From assembly GCA_963920665.1 (NCBI GenBank), contig OY987267.1, positions 19,902,001 through 19,966,000 on the forward strand: DNA of 64,000 bases. The letters are read 5' to 3'. The stretch is from Straminergon stramineum. Lineage: Eukaryota; Streptophyta; Bryopsida; Hypnales; Calliergonaceae. Position numbers and translations under genes: made by a program. The notes under the pieces are model-generated. The model worked only from the letters and a program-made list of their open reading frames with translations. It searched no databases and was not told where the DNA came from. Shown one piece after another: positions 1 to 11,700 of the stretch (position 1 is the stretch's first letter; the number at the start of each line of letters is the position of its first letter).

Positions 1-900
1 ATTCTTTATATTTCATTTCTTTTAATTTCAATTTGATTAAAATTTCACTTGACAAAATAAACCATTGGAACCTTTAGGAAAATTAGAAAAGAAAATTAAC
101 ATTTAAAATTAAAATTGTTCGTTAGACTAAGAAATAATTAATGAATGAAATTTAACTCGTTAGACTTTTTAAAACAAATTTCATTCATTAATAATTTTGT
201 AAGAATTAATTTTTAGTGTTTTACCTTGTTGGAAAGGTAATTTCTAAATTTTCATAAAACCCTAAAAATACTAATTTTAGAATAGAAAATTTAGTTTACG
301 ATAGATTAGAAGATAATTAAAAAGAATTTCTAAAGAATCTTTAAGGAATCATTTAAATTAGGAATCAATTAGGGAATCTTTTAAAGATTCCAGAACCTCT
401 TTTCATTTAAAAAATACTTTAATTTTAAGTGAGAAAAGGTTGGATGAAGTTTGATTTCAATTTGGATGAAATTCTTTAATTAGTAGTCAAATTAGGTTTA
501 GTCTTAGAATTATGTAACTAACATAACTAAAAACTTAACCCTAAAATTTAGATTTATTTCGAGTAGTTTTACTATTTTTAATTTGTGGATGAAGGTTGTG
601 AGGTAGTTTAGGGATCAATACTTCATCCATTCATTTCTTTTATTAGGAAAGTCAGAATTTAACTTGCTTTACCATTTTGGAAAGGGAAAATTACATCCTA
701 CAATTTAGGTTAGATTGATTTTAGTTTAAATTCATCTTTTGATTAGTTATTTGATTTAGTTAACCATAGTTTAAAATTAGGATTTAAATGATTTAAGTTC
801 AATTCGGATATTTAAAACAAAGTGTCCATTGCTTGGAAGGCGCAAATTGAACTTAGATTAAGAACACCCTAAAGAAATTGATTTAACCAGTCGTTAGAAC
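1..900. other. AT-rich intergenic DNA, no gene seen
   Basis: The stretch is strongly AT-rich with stop codons in every frame. I see no ORF, RNA gene or clear repeat unit. Its style (TTTAA-rich, short homopolymers) resembles 36.7-37.6 kb, which shares phrases such as GGATGAAGTTTGA, so it may be an old copy of the same dispersed repeat. Confidence 0.5.
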
Positions 901-944
901 CCGTGTGCACGTTTTAACTTGAAGGGTGGAGTTTAAAACACTCA

Positions 945-1485
945 CACCGCAGTCGCACCCCATTCCACCAAACTGTGCTCCACAACCACCAAGACCTAAA
1001 GCCGCCCCAACCCGCGGTCGCCCAAGACCTGAACTCGCCCCCCACCCGCAATCGCACCCCATTCCACCAAATTGGGCTCAACAACAACAAGCCAGAAATC
1101 CAACCCCCACCCGCGGTCGCCCAGAACCTGAACTTGCCCCCCACCCGTAGTGGCCCTATTCCATTGAATTGGGCTCAACAACACCAAGCTAGAAGACCAA
1201 GCGCCCACCCGCGGTCGCCCAGGACCTAAACTCGCCCCCTACGTGCAGTCGCACCCCATTCTACCAAATTGGGCTCAACAACAACAAGCTAGAAATCCAA
1301 CCCCCACCCACAGTCGCCCAAGACCTGAACTCGCCCTCCACCTGCAGTCGCCCCATTACACCGAATTGGGCTCAACACCACCAAGCCAGAAGACCAAGCG
1401 CCCACCCCCGGTTGCCCAGGAACTGAACTCGCCCCCCACCAACAATCGCCTCTATCTTAAAGTCACGCCAGTCCAGAAACCAACA
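945..1485. repeat. GC-rich tandem array, about 98-bp unit, about 5.5 copies
   Basis: Copies begin near 949, 1047, 1147, 1243, 1342 and 1440 with CGCAGTCGCACCCC-like words. Each contains a CACCCGCGGTCGCCCA-like block and an ATTGGGCTCAACA block. Alternate copies are more alike: those at 1047 and 1243 share CAACAACAAGC-AGAAATCCAA, while those at 1147 and 1342 share AGAAGACCAAGCGCCCA. The true period is therefore a dimer of about 196 bp. Open frames across it on both strands are by-products of repetition with low stop density, not genes. Confidence 0.85.
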
Positions 1486-1490
1486 TAGCA

Positions 1491-1880
1491 AACGATGTGA
1501 GCCATCTCCAACACTAATGAAGTCAGACTTAATTGTGTCTTTCATGGACTACAATTGACCTGTCCTTCAATGTTGGTAGCTAGTTAATACTACAAAATCA
1601 GTCTGTAAATACAAAATTATAATAAGACTAATTAGATAAATTGAAGAGGGTTTTCCAAACCCTAAACCCTATACCCTAAACCCTATAGAAAAACCATGGA
1701 CCTTCTCCATGTATGCCACCCCAAAAGTAATGTACTTCTATTTTTTAGGGTGGATAAAATGATAAACACATGTGATTTGCTTTTCATTATATGTCATAAA
1801 AAAGTTTGAACTCCTAAACCTTGCACTTGTAAGATATAAACCATTGAAGGTGTCATTTCCGAACTTTTTAATCTTCAATA
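1491..1880. other. Non-coding spacer with a short telomere-like patch
   Basis: No gene is visible. Near 1660-1687 there are several CCCTAAACCCTATA words, close to the plant telomere heptamer CCCTAAA, but too few and too irregular to be a true telomere. Similar short patches occur near 15388 and 23645. Confidence 0.5.
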
Positions 1881-2690
1881 AATTCAATATTCATTCACCC
1901 CTTCAAATGTGTTCTAAATCCCCTTGATGTATCAAGAGGAGGACTCTATTGAAATTCCTATGTTGGAAGATGGAAAATGAAATGACGAGGAGAAGGGCTT
2001 CCCCAAGTCTCCATTTTTAAAAACCACTTCCTATATAGATCAAAAGATTTTTTCTTCATGCATCTCATGGTGTTAATATTTTTTTTGTACATCATTTCCC
2101 CCCAAAGGGAATGTCTCCTCCAAATGTACTCCCTCTAAAAATTAAAATAGGAAATGGTCATGTTGAATTTTATATGAGCACGAAGAAAAAAAATTGTGAA
2201 GGAGAAGAGCTTCCCCTAGTCTCCATTTTTAAAAACCACTTCTTATGGAGATCAAAAGATTTTTTCTTCATGCATCTCATGGTGTTAGTATTTTTTTTGT
2301 ACATCATTTATTCATTTCCCCCAAAGAGAAGGTCTCCTCCAAATGTACTCCCTCTAAAAATTAAAATAGGAAATGGTCATGTTGAATTTTACATGAGCAT
2401 GCGGAAAAAGAAAATGTCAAGGAGAAGAGCTTTCCCAAGTCTTCATTTTTTAAAACCACTTTTGATGTAGATAAAAAGATTTCTCTTGATGCATCCCACG
2501 GTTTCGGTATTTTATTTGTACATCGTTTCCCCCCACAAGGAAAGGTCTCCTTTTAATGTATTCCCTCCAAAAATTAAAGTAGGAAATGGTTACGTTGAAT
2601 TTTACATGACCACATGGATGGATGAAGAAGAAATAAAATGTTAGGAAGAAGGGCTTTTCTAAATCTCCACTTTGTCAACGAATTCTCTTT
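1880..2690. repeat. Tandem array, about 215-bp unit, about 3.5 copies
   Basis: Successive units share CCCCCAAAG-GAA-GTCTCCTCCAAATGTA, GGAAATGGTCATGTTGAATTT, GAGAAGAGCTTCCCC and TTTTTCTTCATGCATCTCATGG. Unit starts lie near 1890 (diverged), 2100, 2319 and 2531 (truncated). The 119-codon frame at 2111-2470 crosses two units, repeats its own sequence, and has no recognisable protein feature, so it is not called a gene. Confidence 0.85.
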
Positions 2691-2849
2691 CTTTATTATT
2701 TAATTAACTTTTGATCACTTAGTATTGAATGCCTCTGTCTTAGGATTTTTTTGAGTTAATCCTCAGAAAAGGGGGGAGCGGTACTTGAAAAGTTTGAATA
2801 GCTTCCCTCCAATTTGTTAGGGCGGAAACTCAAACTCATGTTTTTTGGC

Positions 2850-3420
2850 GCCCCTGACCCGCGGACGCCCCTGATCTCAGGTCGCCCCTGACCCGCAATC
2901 GCCCTTGACCCGAGGTCGCCCCATACGCAGCCGCTCCCATCGTCATGAACTGGGTAAGACCTTTTGGAATCTGAGACCTGTGGTCGCCCCATTACCCACG
3001 ATCGCCCAAGAAATGACTTGTGGTCGCCCTATATGCAGCCGCCCCCTGTACCCGCGGTCGCCCAAGAAATGAACTATGGTCGCCCTATATGCAGCCACCC
3101 CCTGTACCTGCGGTTGCCCCATTACCCGCGGTCATCTAAGAAATGACCTATGGTCGCCCAGGAAATGACCTGTGGTCGCCCTATATGCAACTGCCCCCTG
3201 TACCCGCGGTCGCCCCATTACCCACGGTCGCCTAGGAAAAGACCTATGGTCGCCCTATATGCAACCGCCCCCCTATACCCGCAGTCACCCTGCACCCAAG
3301 GTCTGCTTCCATAAACTCTAATTTTTCCTGAATGGCAAATTCTGAATAGTGGGACCCAGACCCGCGGTCGCCCAAGACCCACATGCGCCCTCTTCCCGCA
3401 CACGCCCTAGGTGACTTCGG
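2850..3420. repeat. Cluster of GCGGTCGCCC-like words
   Basis: A 570-bp patch in which GGTCGCCC, GCGGTCGCC, GCAGCCGCCCC and CCCTATATGCA recur every 15-40 bp, nearly all in one orientation. The longest unit, CGCCCTATATGCAGCCGCCCCCTGTACCC-like, is repeated about four times between 3025 and 3290. Related words fill 945-1485, 6010-6160 and 15105-15310. The GC content contrasts sharply with the AT-rich surroundings. It may be a subterminal or promoter region of a mobile element; no coding function is seen. Confidence 0.75.
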
Positions 3421-3626
3421 GTACTTAAGGGGATACTGGATTCCCAGATCACCACTTCCTTCATAGCATTGCGCCTTTCATCTACCTTGAAGCGTCTAAC
3501 TACCAATTCGTCGGTTGGAAGTTTGGGCACCTACACGTGTTGTGGCTTCCACGTTTACAAATTCATTTCTTCAGTTATATTATCAACAAAAGTCTAGTTC
3601 TCTTTACGCTAGAGTGACACGACAAG

Positions 3627-5150
3627 ATGACAAAGAAGAAAGGAGATCGCCATAGCAAGCAATGACGCGCCCTTCTTGACCCAGCAGCTAAGGCATATCA
3701 GAGATGGTGTCATGTAAATTCTGATTGGACCTTGATGACTTGCAAGTTATTTGTGGATTGGTGCCATATCGACAAGCTATTCCCTTACCATCGACACATT
3801 CACCATGTGAAGCAAAACCAAGCAAATCTTCATTACTGCAAGGATGATGCATTTGTCAAGAGATGTATTGAAGTGTACCGAGCATTGTATGGAAAGTGAA
3901 AAATTCCACGAAGCGAAGTCTCAATGGGCATATGCCAAATGGTATATGTAGAGTTACAATTGGGGAAAACAGTAGATTGGATGACCTTCAAGACATCCAA
4001 GAATGTCACGCTTCCAGATACAAAAGACATTCCAAGAGTGGGTCCTTCAAATAATCCTCGGGATGGGCTAGGGCCCAAAAAGAACATTATAGAAGGAGTG
4101 GCAGATGAGGATTATGATTGGTCAACATCAACTGGAGAATCGGACTCTGATGAAGAGCCATTGCCTGAACCTAGGGACAGGATGGAAGATACATCAATGG
4201 AAGAAAACTTAGCATTGGTGGTATCCGAAGAAGGCAACATGCAACGGACCACACCAACAGATGGAGAACCTTTTATGTCTGTGGAACCGATAGGGGTCCA
4301 TCGTCCCGAAGATGACGAAGTGTTCCATTACGTGCAAGCTCGCTTGCAAGAAATTAATGAAGATAGGTTGGATGGGGAGAGTGAAGCTGAAGAAGAGATT
4401 CCTTTGACCTTGATGAATTTGCCTTCCATGGAAGGATTCCGTGAAATGGAACAAGAACATCAAGGTGTACTTGGAGAAGACAATAAACGGCAGATGAAAG
4501 AATCCTATAAAGTGGAGTTGGAGATGCTTTTAAAGGATCTTGAAGAAAAAGAAAGGGAGTGTGAGATCATTGAGAAGTGGAGCGCACAAGAGATTCAAGT
4601 TGAGGATGTGGGCACCCTCAAAGAACGAATTCAAGCTGGACAAACTCGTTTCGCAGCCCAACAAAGAGAAATGGAACAACTGGAACAATTTTACCTCAAA
4701 TTCAATAAGGGAGAAGATGGAGGATCCAGTTCAAATGTCAATCCTATTATGGATGAACGGCTTCAAACAATAATGGAAAAATGTAGGATGGAAGAAAACA
4801 ACCTTGCCATTGAAAAAGGAGGTGTGGAAAAGGCAAGATCGACATTGAACCACTTGAAGGAGATGAAGGATGCAGATCCTATTGACCGATCGTTGCAATC
4901 AGATTCATTGTCTATGGATGTTGAAGATGAAGTTAGCTACTGTGAAAAGATTGGAATAGAAGTTGGAGGAAAAGATGTCGTGGCCAAGGCACACATTAAG
5001 TTCATGTCATTGTTCAAGAAGTGGTGGATCCTAAAGAAGATGTGGAACCATGACCTGACTCTTTTGAAGAGGGAAGAGAGAGTGGCAAGAGCCCAAATAG
5101 AACTAAAAAAGAAGAAAAGGGAAGAACAAGGGGAAATGGATGGAGCATAA
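3627..5150 (+). pseudogene. Unrecognised coiled-coil ORF, likely mobile-element protein, two nonsense codons
   Basis: I do not recognise this protein. An ATG at 3627 opens a 507-codon frame ending at TAA 5148-5150, interrupted by TGA at 3663-3665 and 3897-3899. The uninterrupted part starts at ATG 3924 and codes for 408 aa. The first 100 codons are rich in Trp, Cys and His (repeated W-C-H pairs) and look like a small folded domain. Next comes an acidic linker with a run of Asp/Glu/Ser, then about 230 residues of highly charged heptad-like helix (EEKEREC..., REMEQLEQF), ending in a Lys/Arg/Glu-rich tail. It sits between two clusters of the GCGGTCGCCC word and upstream of the hAT transposase in the same orientation. 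It could be an accessory ORF of that transposon, a degraded gag-like gene or a retained host gene. Confidence 0.5.
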
Positions 5151-5995
5151 ATTAGGTGGCTCTTGTTTCTTTTATGACTATGTACTTCTTCCAAGATATA
5201 TGAAGAAAAAGGCTTTGTCCTTATTTTTGTTGAAATACAAGAATGTTTATTTTTATTTTTTGTGTATGAAAATGTGATTGCATTTGGATCCAAACATTTG
5301 AATTTTTGACAAATTTTGATGATTTCAAGTTATGTGAATGTTAATTTCTTGTTAAATTTGTGTAGTGTTTTAAAAAAAAAAAAAGAATTGTAGTAACTTT
5401 GAGTCTACACAAAGAACCCTCAATAAATTTAAGCTGCATCATCCATGAGAGTTTGAATATAAGTTTATATGGTTTCATTTTTCTGTATTTTAACATATGG
5501 TTTGAACATATTGTAAATGACAACATTCCCATGCCCTTCACCTCGTGAATGTATGGACTCTTCTTGAGATTTATAATTTGGGAAAAAACATCATAAAAAG
5601 GTACTCAAAAGAATACTTTTGGAATTGATAGAGAAATGGAAGTTATACATTTTGAGTTGTAGATCCCATGTATATGGTTTGATCAACCAATGTTGTCCCC
5701 CATTTTTCTTTTTAATTTGAAAGAGAAAGTTCTTAATTTTTCCACATTTGAGTACAAGCTAATTCTATTTATTTTTTATTAAGTTTGTTGGAATGGATTT
5801 GAAATGAGTTTCCCTTCATGTGGTTGTTTAAAAAAAAATTGCATTCTTTAAGTCTATGACCATTTTCCTAAAAATCTTTTTTTGAAGTATCTATAAATAC
5901 CACGTCAAACCCTTGGATAGTGTTTAGGGTTTAATAAAATCTCTATCTAAACTAGGATGACTTTCATCTAGAAACTCAGCGATGGAACACTAACG
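5151..5995. other. AT-rich spacer, no gene seen
   Basis: Stop-dense in all frames. A poly(A) run lies at 5372-5384. No RNA gene, inverted repeat or coding stretch was recognised. Confidence 0.5.
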
Positions 5996-5999
5996 GGAT

Positions 6000-6170
6000 A
6001 ACAAAAATGGCCTTGGGTCCTAAAGCGTAAGCGCAGTCGCCCTTTGATCTGCATGCGCACTCCTAGTGCAAACCGTTGACCCACAGTCACCCACGGGGCG
6101 AGTGCGCCTGTTACAAGGTCACCCATTTCCTGCACGCATTTTGGCTCTCAGGGGGCGACTTGCGGTGCTA
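6000..6170. repeat. Third cluster of GTCGCCC-like words, just upstream of the hAT gene
   Basis: AGCGCAGTCGCCC, CCACAGTCACCCAC and GGTCACCC-type words recur within 150 bp, about 250 bp before the transposase ATG. The position suits a promoter or subterminal region of the hAT element, but I found no terminal inverted repeat that would fix the end. Confidence 0.5.
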
Positions 6171-7918
6171 GTAGGACGGTAGTATAAAGCTGAAGGCCCG
6201 GACTGTGGTTTTCACCTTACTTCAGGGATGAACTCTTTGCTTGAATCTTCGAAAGAGGCTTCTTGCGGATGTTTGGGTCTTTGGAGGGCAACGACTTGGT
6301 TTGCGTGGTTTAAAAGACCGTTCAAAGCAAGTAGCTTTGCCATTCTTTTCTCTAAATCAAGGCTCTGATTCATATGATAATATTGTTTGAAGAACTCATA
6401 GGCGAGGAACAATATGGCTCGTCGGGGTGAGGGGAGGAGGACTACCATTAACAATACAAGGAGAGCGACAAAGGAGTGGGACCCTTGGTTGGTTGTAGAC
6501 ATTGACTGTCAATTTGCGGGAAACACACGAACATGTATTTTCTGTGGGTGGACCTCCGTATTTGTACGAAAGCGAGCATTTTGTCACTTTGGATTTTGCG
6601 GCACGACTGCATCGGAGAGATGTAAGAAAATCCCATGGGCAGTTTTGCAAAAGTTCAAGACTTGTCGTGGGGTTGTTCCGAAGGAAATGAGCTTTGAACA
6701 AATGCATGAGGAGGTTCCAAAATTTGATGTTGTAGATGAGACTGTAGTTGAGCCTATGTTGGAGGGAGATAGGGAGAGGTCAGAGGAGCCTAGTGCTATG
6801 AATGAACCAATTCTCCCTATTACAAATTCAGTAGATTCCACTCCTCAAACAATTTTGAAAAGGAGGAATAATCCTTCTATTTCTAGGCAAACTAGCATGG
6901 ATGAGGCATTACAAAGTAGCACGAGAGCAAAGTTAGATACCATGTGGGCTTCCTTTTTTTATGAGGCTAGCATCGCGTTCAATGTTGCGTGCCATCCTGC
7001 CTTTGTAAAAGTAGTGAAAGAGACAGTGGCATCAGGACTACGATACCAACCACCCTCATACAATGCTTTGCGTACAAGAATGATAGAGCCAAAGAAAGAA
7101 AGTGTTTCTAAAATGGTCACTAAGCGGACAAAGCACTCTATCGAAGTTTATGGAGCGACTATTTGTTCAGATGGTTGGTCTGATACTAATAGCCGTCCAT
7201 TACTAAATTTAATGCTCGTGTGTCCTGCGGGGGATGTGTTTCTTCGATCGGTGGACACCACGGGGGAGAAGAAGGACATTACGTACACAACCAATATGAT
7301 GGCGCAATCCATAGAAGAGGTTGGCCCCGAAAACATTGTCCAACTATGTACAGACAATGCCGTTGTTATGATGGGGACTTTGAAGGCGTTACAAGAGAAA
7401 TATCCTCACATGTATACCCAAGGATGTGGAGCACACATTTTGGACTTGCTTTTGGAAGACTGGGCAAAGGATGTCAAGGTGACGAGAATAGTACGATGTT
7501 GTACGCAGATAGTAAAGTACATCAAGAGGTACCATTCTACATTGGCTCTCTTCTGAAAGTACTCCCCAGACAAGGCATTGCAAATGCCTTCTCAAACACG
7601 CTTTGCAGTGAACTTCTTCATGATATCACGTGTGGTGGAGTGCAAGTCAATATTGATTCATGTCGCGCCCCTCAGTGACACTTACCACCTTAGTTCCTTT
7701 CCAATGCTTCTCAAGCACTTGATACTTTAGTGGCACCAAGGGTCACGCTCTTATAACACTACACATGCCACGCACATCCAATGTTAGTCCCCAATTCCAA
7801 CTCTTTGTGCTAAGTCCCAGTCATTGGGACTATTAGCACACACACACACACATCATGACACCGGGGCATGTTACTTGGTAACATGGGGCAGAACTTCCAT
7901 CTTATTGTGCAAAGACCC

Positions 7919-7975
7919 ATAGTGCCACTACTCACCATAGTGCCACTACTCACCATAGTGCCACTACTCACCATA
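7919..7975. repeat. 18-bp tandem triplication inside solo LTR F1
   Basis: The unit ATAGTGCCACTACTCACC occurs three times in a row. The homologous stretch of the second copy (about 29690-29725) has only one diverged unit, so the expansion happened in this copy or its lineage. Confidence 0.8.
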
Positions 7976-8273
7976 GTTCTAACCGCCCTTGAGTGTAACC
8001 CCAACTCCATACTAGGCTCCTTATATATTTGCTACTTTCCACTTCATCACTAATCGGGACTAACCATTCGGGACACCTCACATAGCCTAGCAACAAGTGG
8101 GACTCCACCCAACCGGTGCCATGGGACACACCCAAGTGTCCCATGGTGCCTTGGAGTGGTGGTGACCCCCATACCACCAACCTTGAGTCATCGGGACTCA
8201 CCAAGGCTTCAAGAGGGAGTGAGGAGGGAGACCAACCCCTCCTATAGTACTTTCTATGGGATTCGGTAGCTCC

Positions 8274-8294
8274 CCCCCTTGTATGTCAAGGGGG
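8274..8294. repeat. Perfect hairpin in solo LTR F1
   Basis: CCCCCTTG, loop TATGT, CAAGGGGG: an 8-bp perfect stem with a 5-nt loop. The identical hairpin is at 30017-30037 in the other copy, so it is a conserved part of this LTR family. It could be an RNA stem-loop or a protein site. Confidence 0.8.
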
Positions 8295-11200
8295 ACTCTC
8301 AAACACCCTTTGGTTTTGTAAGACCACCCCGTTTCTCTCGATTCGCGCTAGTTTGGACTCCCGAACTTCCACCTGGCATAACTTTGCCTTCCGATATCCA
8401 AATTGCACATGCGATCCTATTTTCGACATCTAAGCAACGCGTAGATGCCGATGGACTACTCACTTGCTCCATTCAGACACGTACTCGCAAAGTTATCGCC
8501 CTCCAAAGATTCGGGACACTCCCAGCGCGGCTAGGGCACCCCCAACTTTGAACGCCCATAACTTTTGACTCGCAAGTCCAAATCACGCGTTCTTTGCACG
8601 GATAGAAGCGTCTTTTCAAGACCTTTCCAAGCATGTATTACACGCCCCCAAATTCGTCCAGATTAGAGCGGTAACACGCTCTGATCGCTCGGGACTCTTA
8701 GTCCCCCTCACCTCATCTCTTGCAAGGCTTGGGGAGTCACCTTCAATGTCCCCCTTGCTCACCAAGGTGGCACGGGCATGCCTTGTGATGAGGGTTTTGA
8801 CAATTCGAGTGATAATGGATGAGACATATGTGCAATTTGAAGCTAGTTTGGAATGTCGCCAAAATGAAGATATATTGAGAGCGCGAGCCACTATAGCCCG
8901 GAATGACATTCATGCGGAATCTTTTTCGGTGGGGTGTGAGAATTTTTTGCACATGGTGGAGCCCGTCATTATTGCTCTCCGAGTGTTTGATGGGAAAGCC
9001 CTAGCAATGCCTAAGGCTTGGTTGGTTGTGAAGACTCTTCAAGAGCATGTGTAGAGCTTGAGAAACGAACCTTTTTTTCTGAATGATGAAACTGCAACGA
9101 AGTTTGAGACGCAATTCGAGGCTCGTTAGAAATTGATGCTCACAGACCTACACTATGTAGGGGCACTCTTAAATGCTTTCTTGATTGAAGTAGGAACCCT
9201 TCGTAATGACGGTGTGGCCAAAAGAGCCTTAAATCGGGTGCTTCGAAAAATGAGCGAGTCATTGGGATTATCATACATGGAGGCATTGCACAAGCTCACG
9301 CAGTTCGAAGAGAAGACAAGTCCTTTTGACCCCTTAGAAGAGGCTCTTGATATTACACAATGTAAACTAATGCCTCATCAATGGTGGAATCTTGTAGGTG
9401 CTAATGTTCTCCCAAAAATTGCAATGAGAGTTCTATCTTTGACGTGCTCAACATCATCATGTGAAAGGAATTAGAACATGTATTCGTTTGTGCACAATAA
9501 AGTGCAAAATTGTCTAACCACATCTAAGGCGGAAACATTGGTGTAGATATACACCAACAGTAAACTTGAACGTGAGAAACGTGGACGCAATCTTGCAATG
9601 TTTTATGAAAAGTACCTTGTAGATGGAAATACCTCGGAAGAGAATGAGGAGCCATTAGGTACAGGATCATCAGGGGATGGCGACCCAGTTAGAAGGGCTC
9701 GAGCTAATGAGAACATTAGGTTGGCAAAAGAGCGTCTACGTGGAAATATTTGGACAAGATTGATTCATAGAGAAAAGAGTCCTCCACGGAGACACAACTA
9801 TGGAAATACATTTACAGCTGAGAATAATACGTACTACTCTGAGGAGGAGGAGGTTCAACGTGCACTGCGAAGGCCCTCGCAACCCTACGTCTCTGCTAGG
9901 GATAGGAATGTACCTCCTCTAATAAATTCATCACCGACTCGGGCAAGTAGTCCCGACAACCCCAATGAAGGCATAAATAGTCCAATGCCCATAAGAGCTG
10001 TGGAAGCAAGATCTCCAAATGTTGTAGATCAGGGTTCTACAAGGGTAATGAACCTACGAAGTGCCGCTCGAGTTGCTGAGGTAAATGAAAGGCAACAGGA
10101 GGCAACATCGCCAACAGACGTCGAAGATGTTGTGCATACAAGCGTTCCACTTTCTCCATTATAGAGCCCTTTAAGAACAAAAAATGTGGATTATGATTTA
10201 GACTTGCCCTTGCAAGCTGTTATGAACCAGAATCATATGGTGCCCTTAAGTAGAGGAGGAAATGCAAACAATGCTAGGGCGACTAGGTCTATACCAACCC
10301 GTGCGACTAGGCCGCCCTTGCATAATAGTCCTCTTAGGACAATTGATAATGAAGGCCATGCTTTAGCTCCGCAACCCACTCAACCCTCTTCTATTTTTGG
10401 CCCTGGAGAATCATCCTTGCTTGTTGTCGCAGCACAAGATAAGTAAATTCCCTATTATGCTCACAAAAATCACTCTAGAGCATAACGAAGTGACTCTAAA
10501 GATCGAACCCACGAGATTCTGTGAAGTATTTACTTGGTTTGGGCGAGTAAGCGCTTTCACCCTCTCAAACTTCCTTTCCGGTCCTAGATCTAAAACCGAA
10601 AACCAACAGCCACCCAAAGAATCAGGACCGGATTACTTCCCACCCGATTCATAAATCCTCCGTTAAACCCAATTCTCTCAATCTCCAGGACCTAAACAAT
10701 TCCGGTCCTGGTACTACTCTGAACCAATCCGCTCCGACTGGTTCTCGTATCTTCCCAACACTCTTCCGGTTTAGTTTTGCCTCTGTTGGACCATCAAAGG
10801 GTTCGCTACTTAGGTTTCTGAGTGGTAGGCCCACCACTCCTTCTGCGGATTATAGTGGTTGAAGACCCACTGTTCTCTCCCTTCCTCTCCTAACTAACTC
10901 CGATCCGGTTTGATCCCTCACAACAATCCGGACAGCAATTCGGAATGCAGGTCACACAGAGATCCCCCGTACGATCCGTTCTTACTACAACGACCTCAAT
11001 GCCAACTCCTACCCGTGCGAAGCTAGGTGGCTCCAAGTATACTCGTCCGTTCCAACAGTACCTAGGATCATTCCGTTTACCAACTATGGTAATGAGACCT
11101 CTCAGAAGGTCGAACACTCGACCGGACTACTCATCCAGGAGTTCTAGCGCGACTAAGAATACCCTCCCTATCCGCCTAGCCTAACAACGGCTATCTCACC

Positions 11201-11700
11201 CGGAACTTCAAAACCCTAGATCTTGCTAAGGCATTGAAATACACTCCCAACACTTACACAACTTGCGCACACACTAAGGATCGGAAACTATCGCACTAAG
11301 GGGAAAAATCTAACTACAACTCTGCCTTATACCTTCCTAACTTCACATCATGCAAACCTGCCAAGCTTGGGAGACACACACAACGAGAGAGCGCATACAA
11401 AGGTACAACAAAAATTGCGAAAAGAAGACTCCCAGCGTCCCTCGCGGGCGCTGACTATATACATTTCAAAAAGTTACAAATGAGCGGGAAAACGCGCGAA
11501 AGTTTTGCCGCCATCTCGGTCAGACTTTCCGGTCCTACCTACTCCCCACTTGGACCGGAACAGGTTCCGTATCCGCTCCTACTCTACCTACTATGTACAT
11601 CCTAAGTTCCTATCCGCGATCCGATGGTCGCTCTGTCCGCTCCCGGGTCCATCTGCTCAAAAACCTCGTTGAGGTTCCGACTCCTCTCGATCTCCTGAGG

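Larger units (their letters stand above)
7661..8802 (+). mobile_element. Solo LTR, family F copy 1, inserted in the hAT gene
   Basis: The 1142-bp element begins TGTCGCGCCC and ends GGGTTTTGACA (TG...CA). It is flanked by ATTCA (7656-7660) and ATTCG (8803-8807), a 5-bp target duplication with one mismatch. It interrupts the hAT frame at an Arg codon. It matches 29474-30564 along its length. There is no ORF of note, no second LTR and no internal region, so it is a solo LTR left by recombination or a small non-autonomous element. The strand is given by the LTR-style TG...CA reading only. Confidence 0.88.

Noticed and set aside
914..1488. Overlapping frames on both strands rich in Pro, Arg and Trp
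   Set aside because: They lie inside the 98-bp GC-rich tandem array, overlap each other on both strands and repeat themselves. Low stop density comes from base composition.
1660..1690. Interstitial telomere
   Set aside because: Only a few degenerate CCCTAAA units, as at 15388 and 23648. Too short to indicate a fusion or chromosome end.
2111..2470. 119-codon + strand frame
   Set aside because: It crosses two units of a tandem array and encodes the same peptide twice. No domain, no support.
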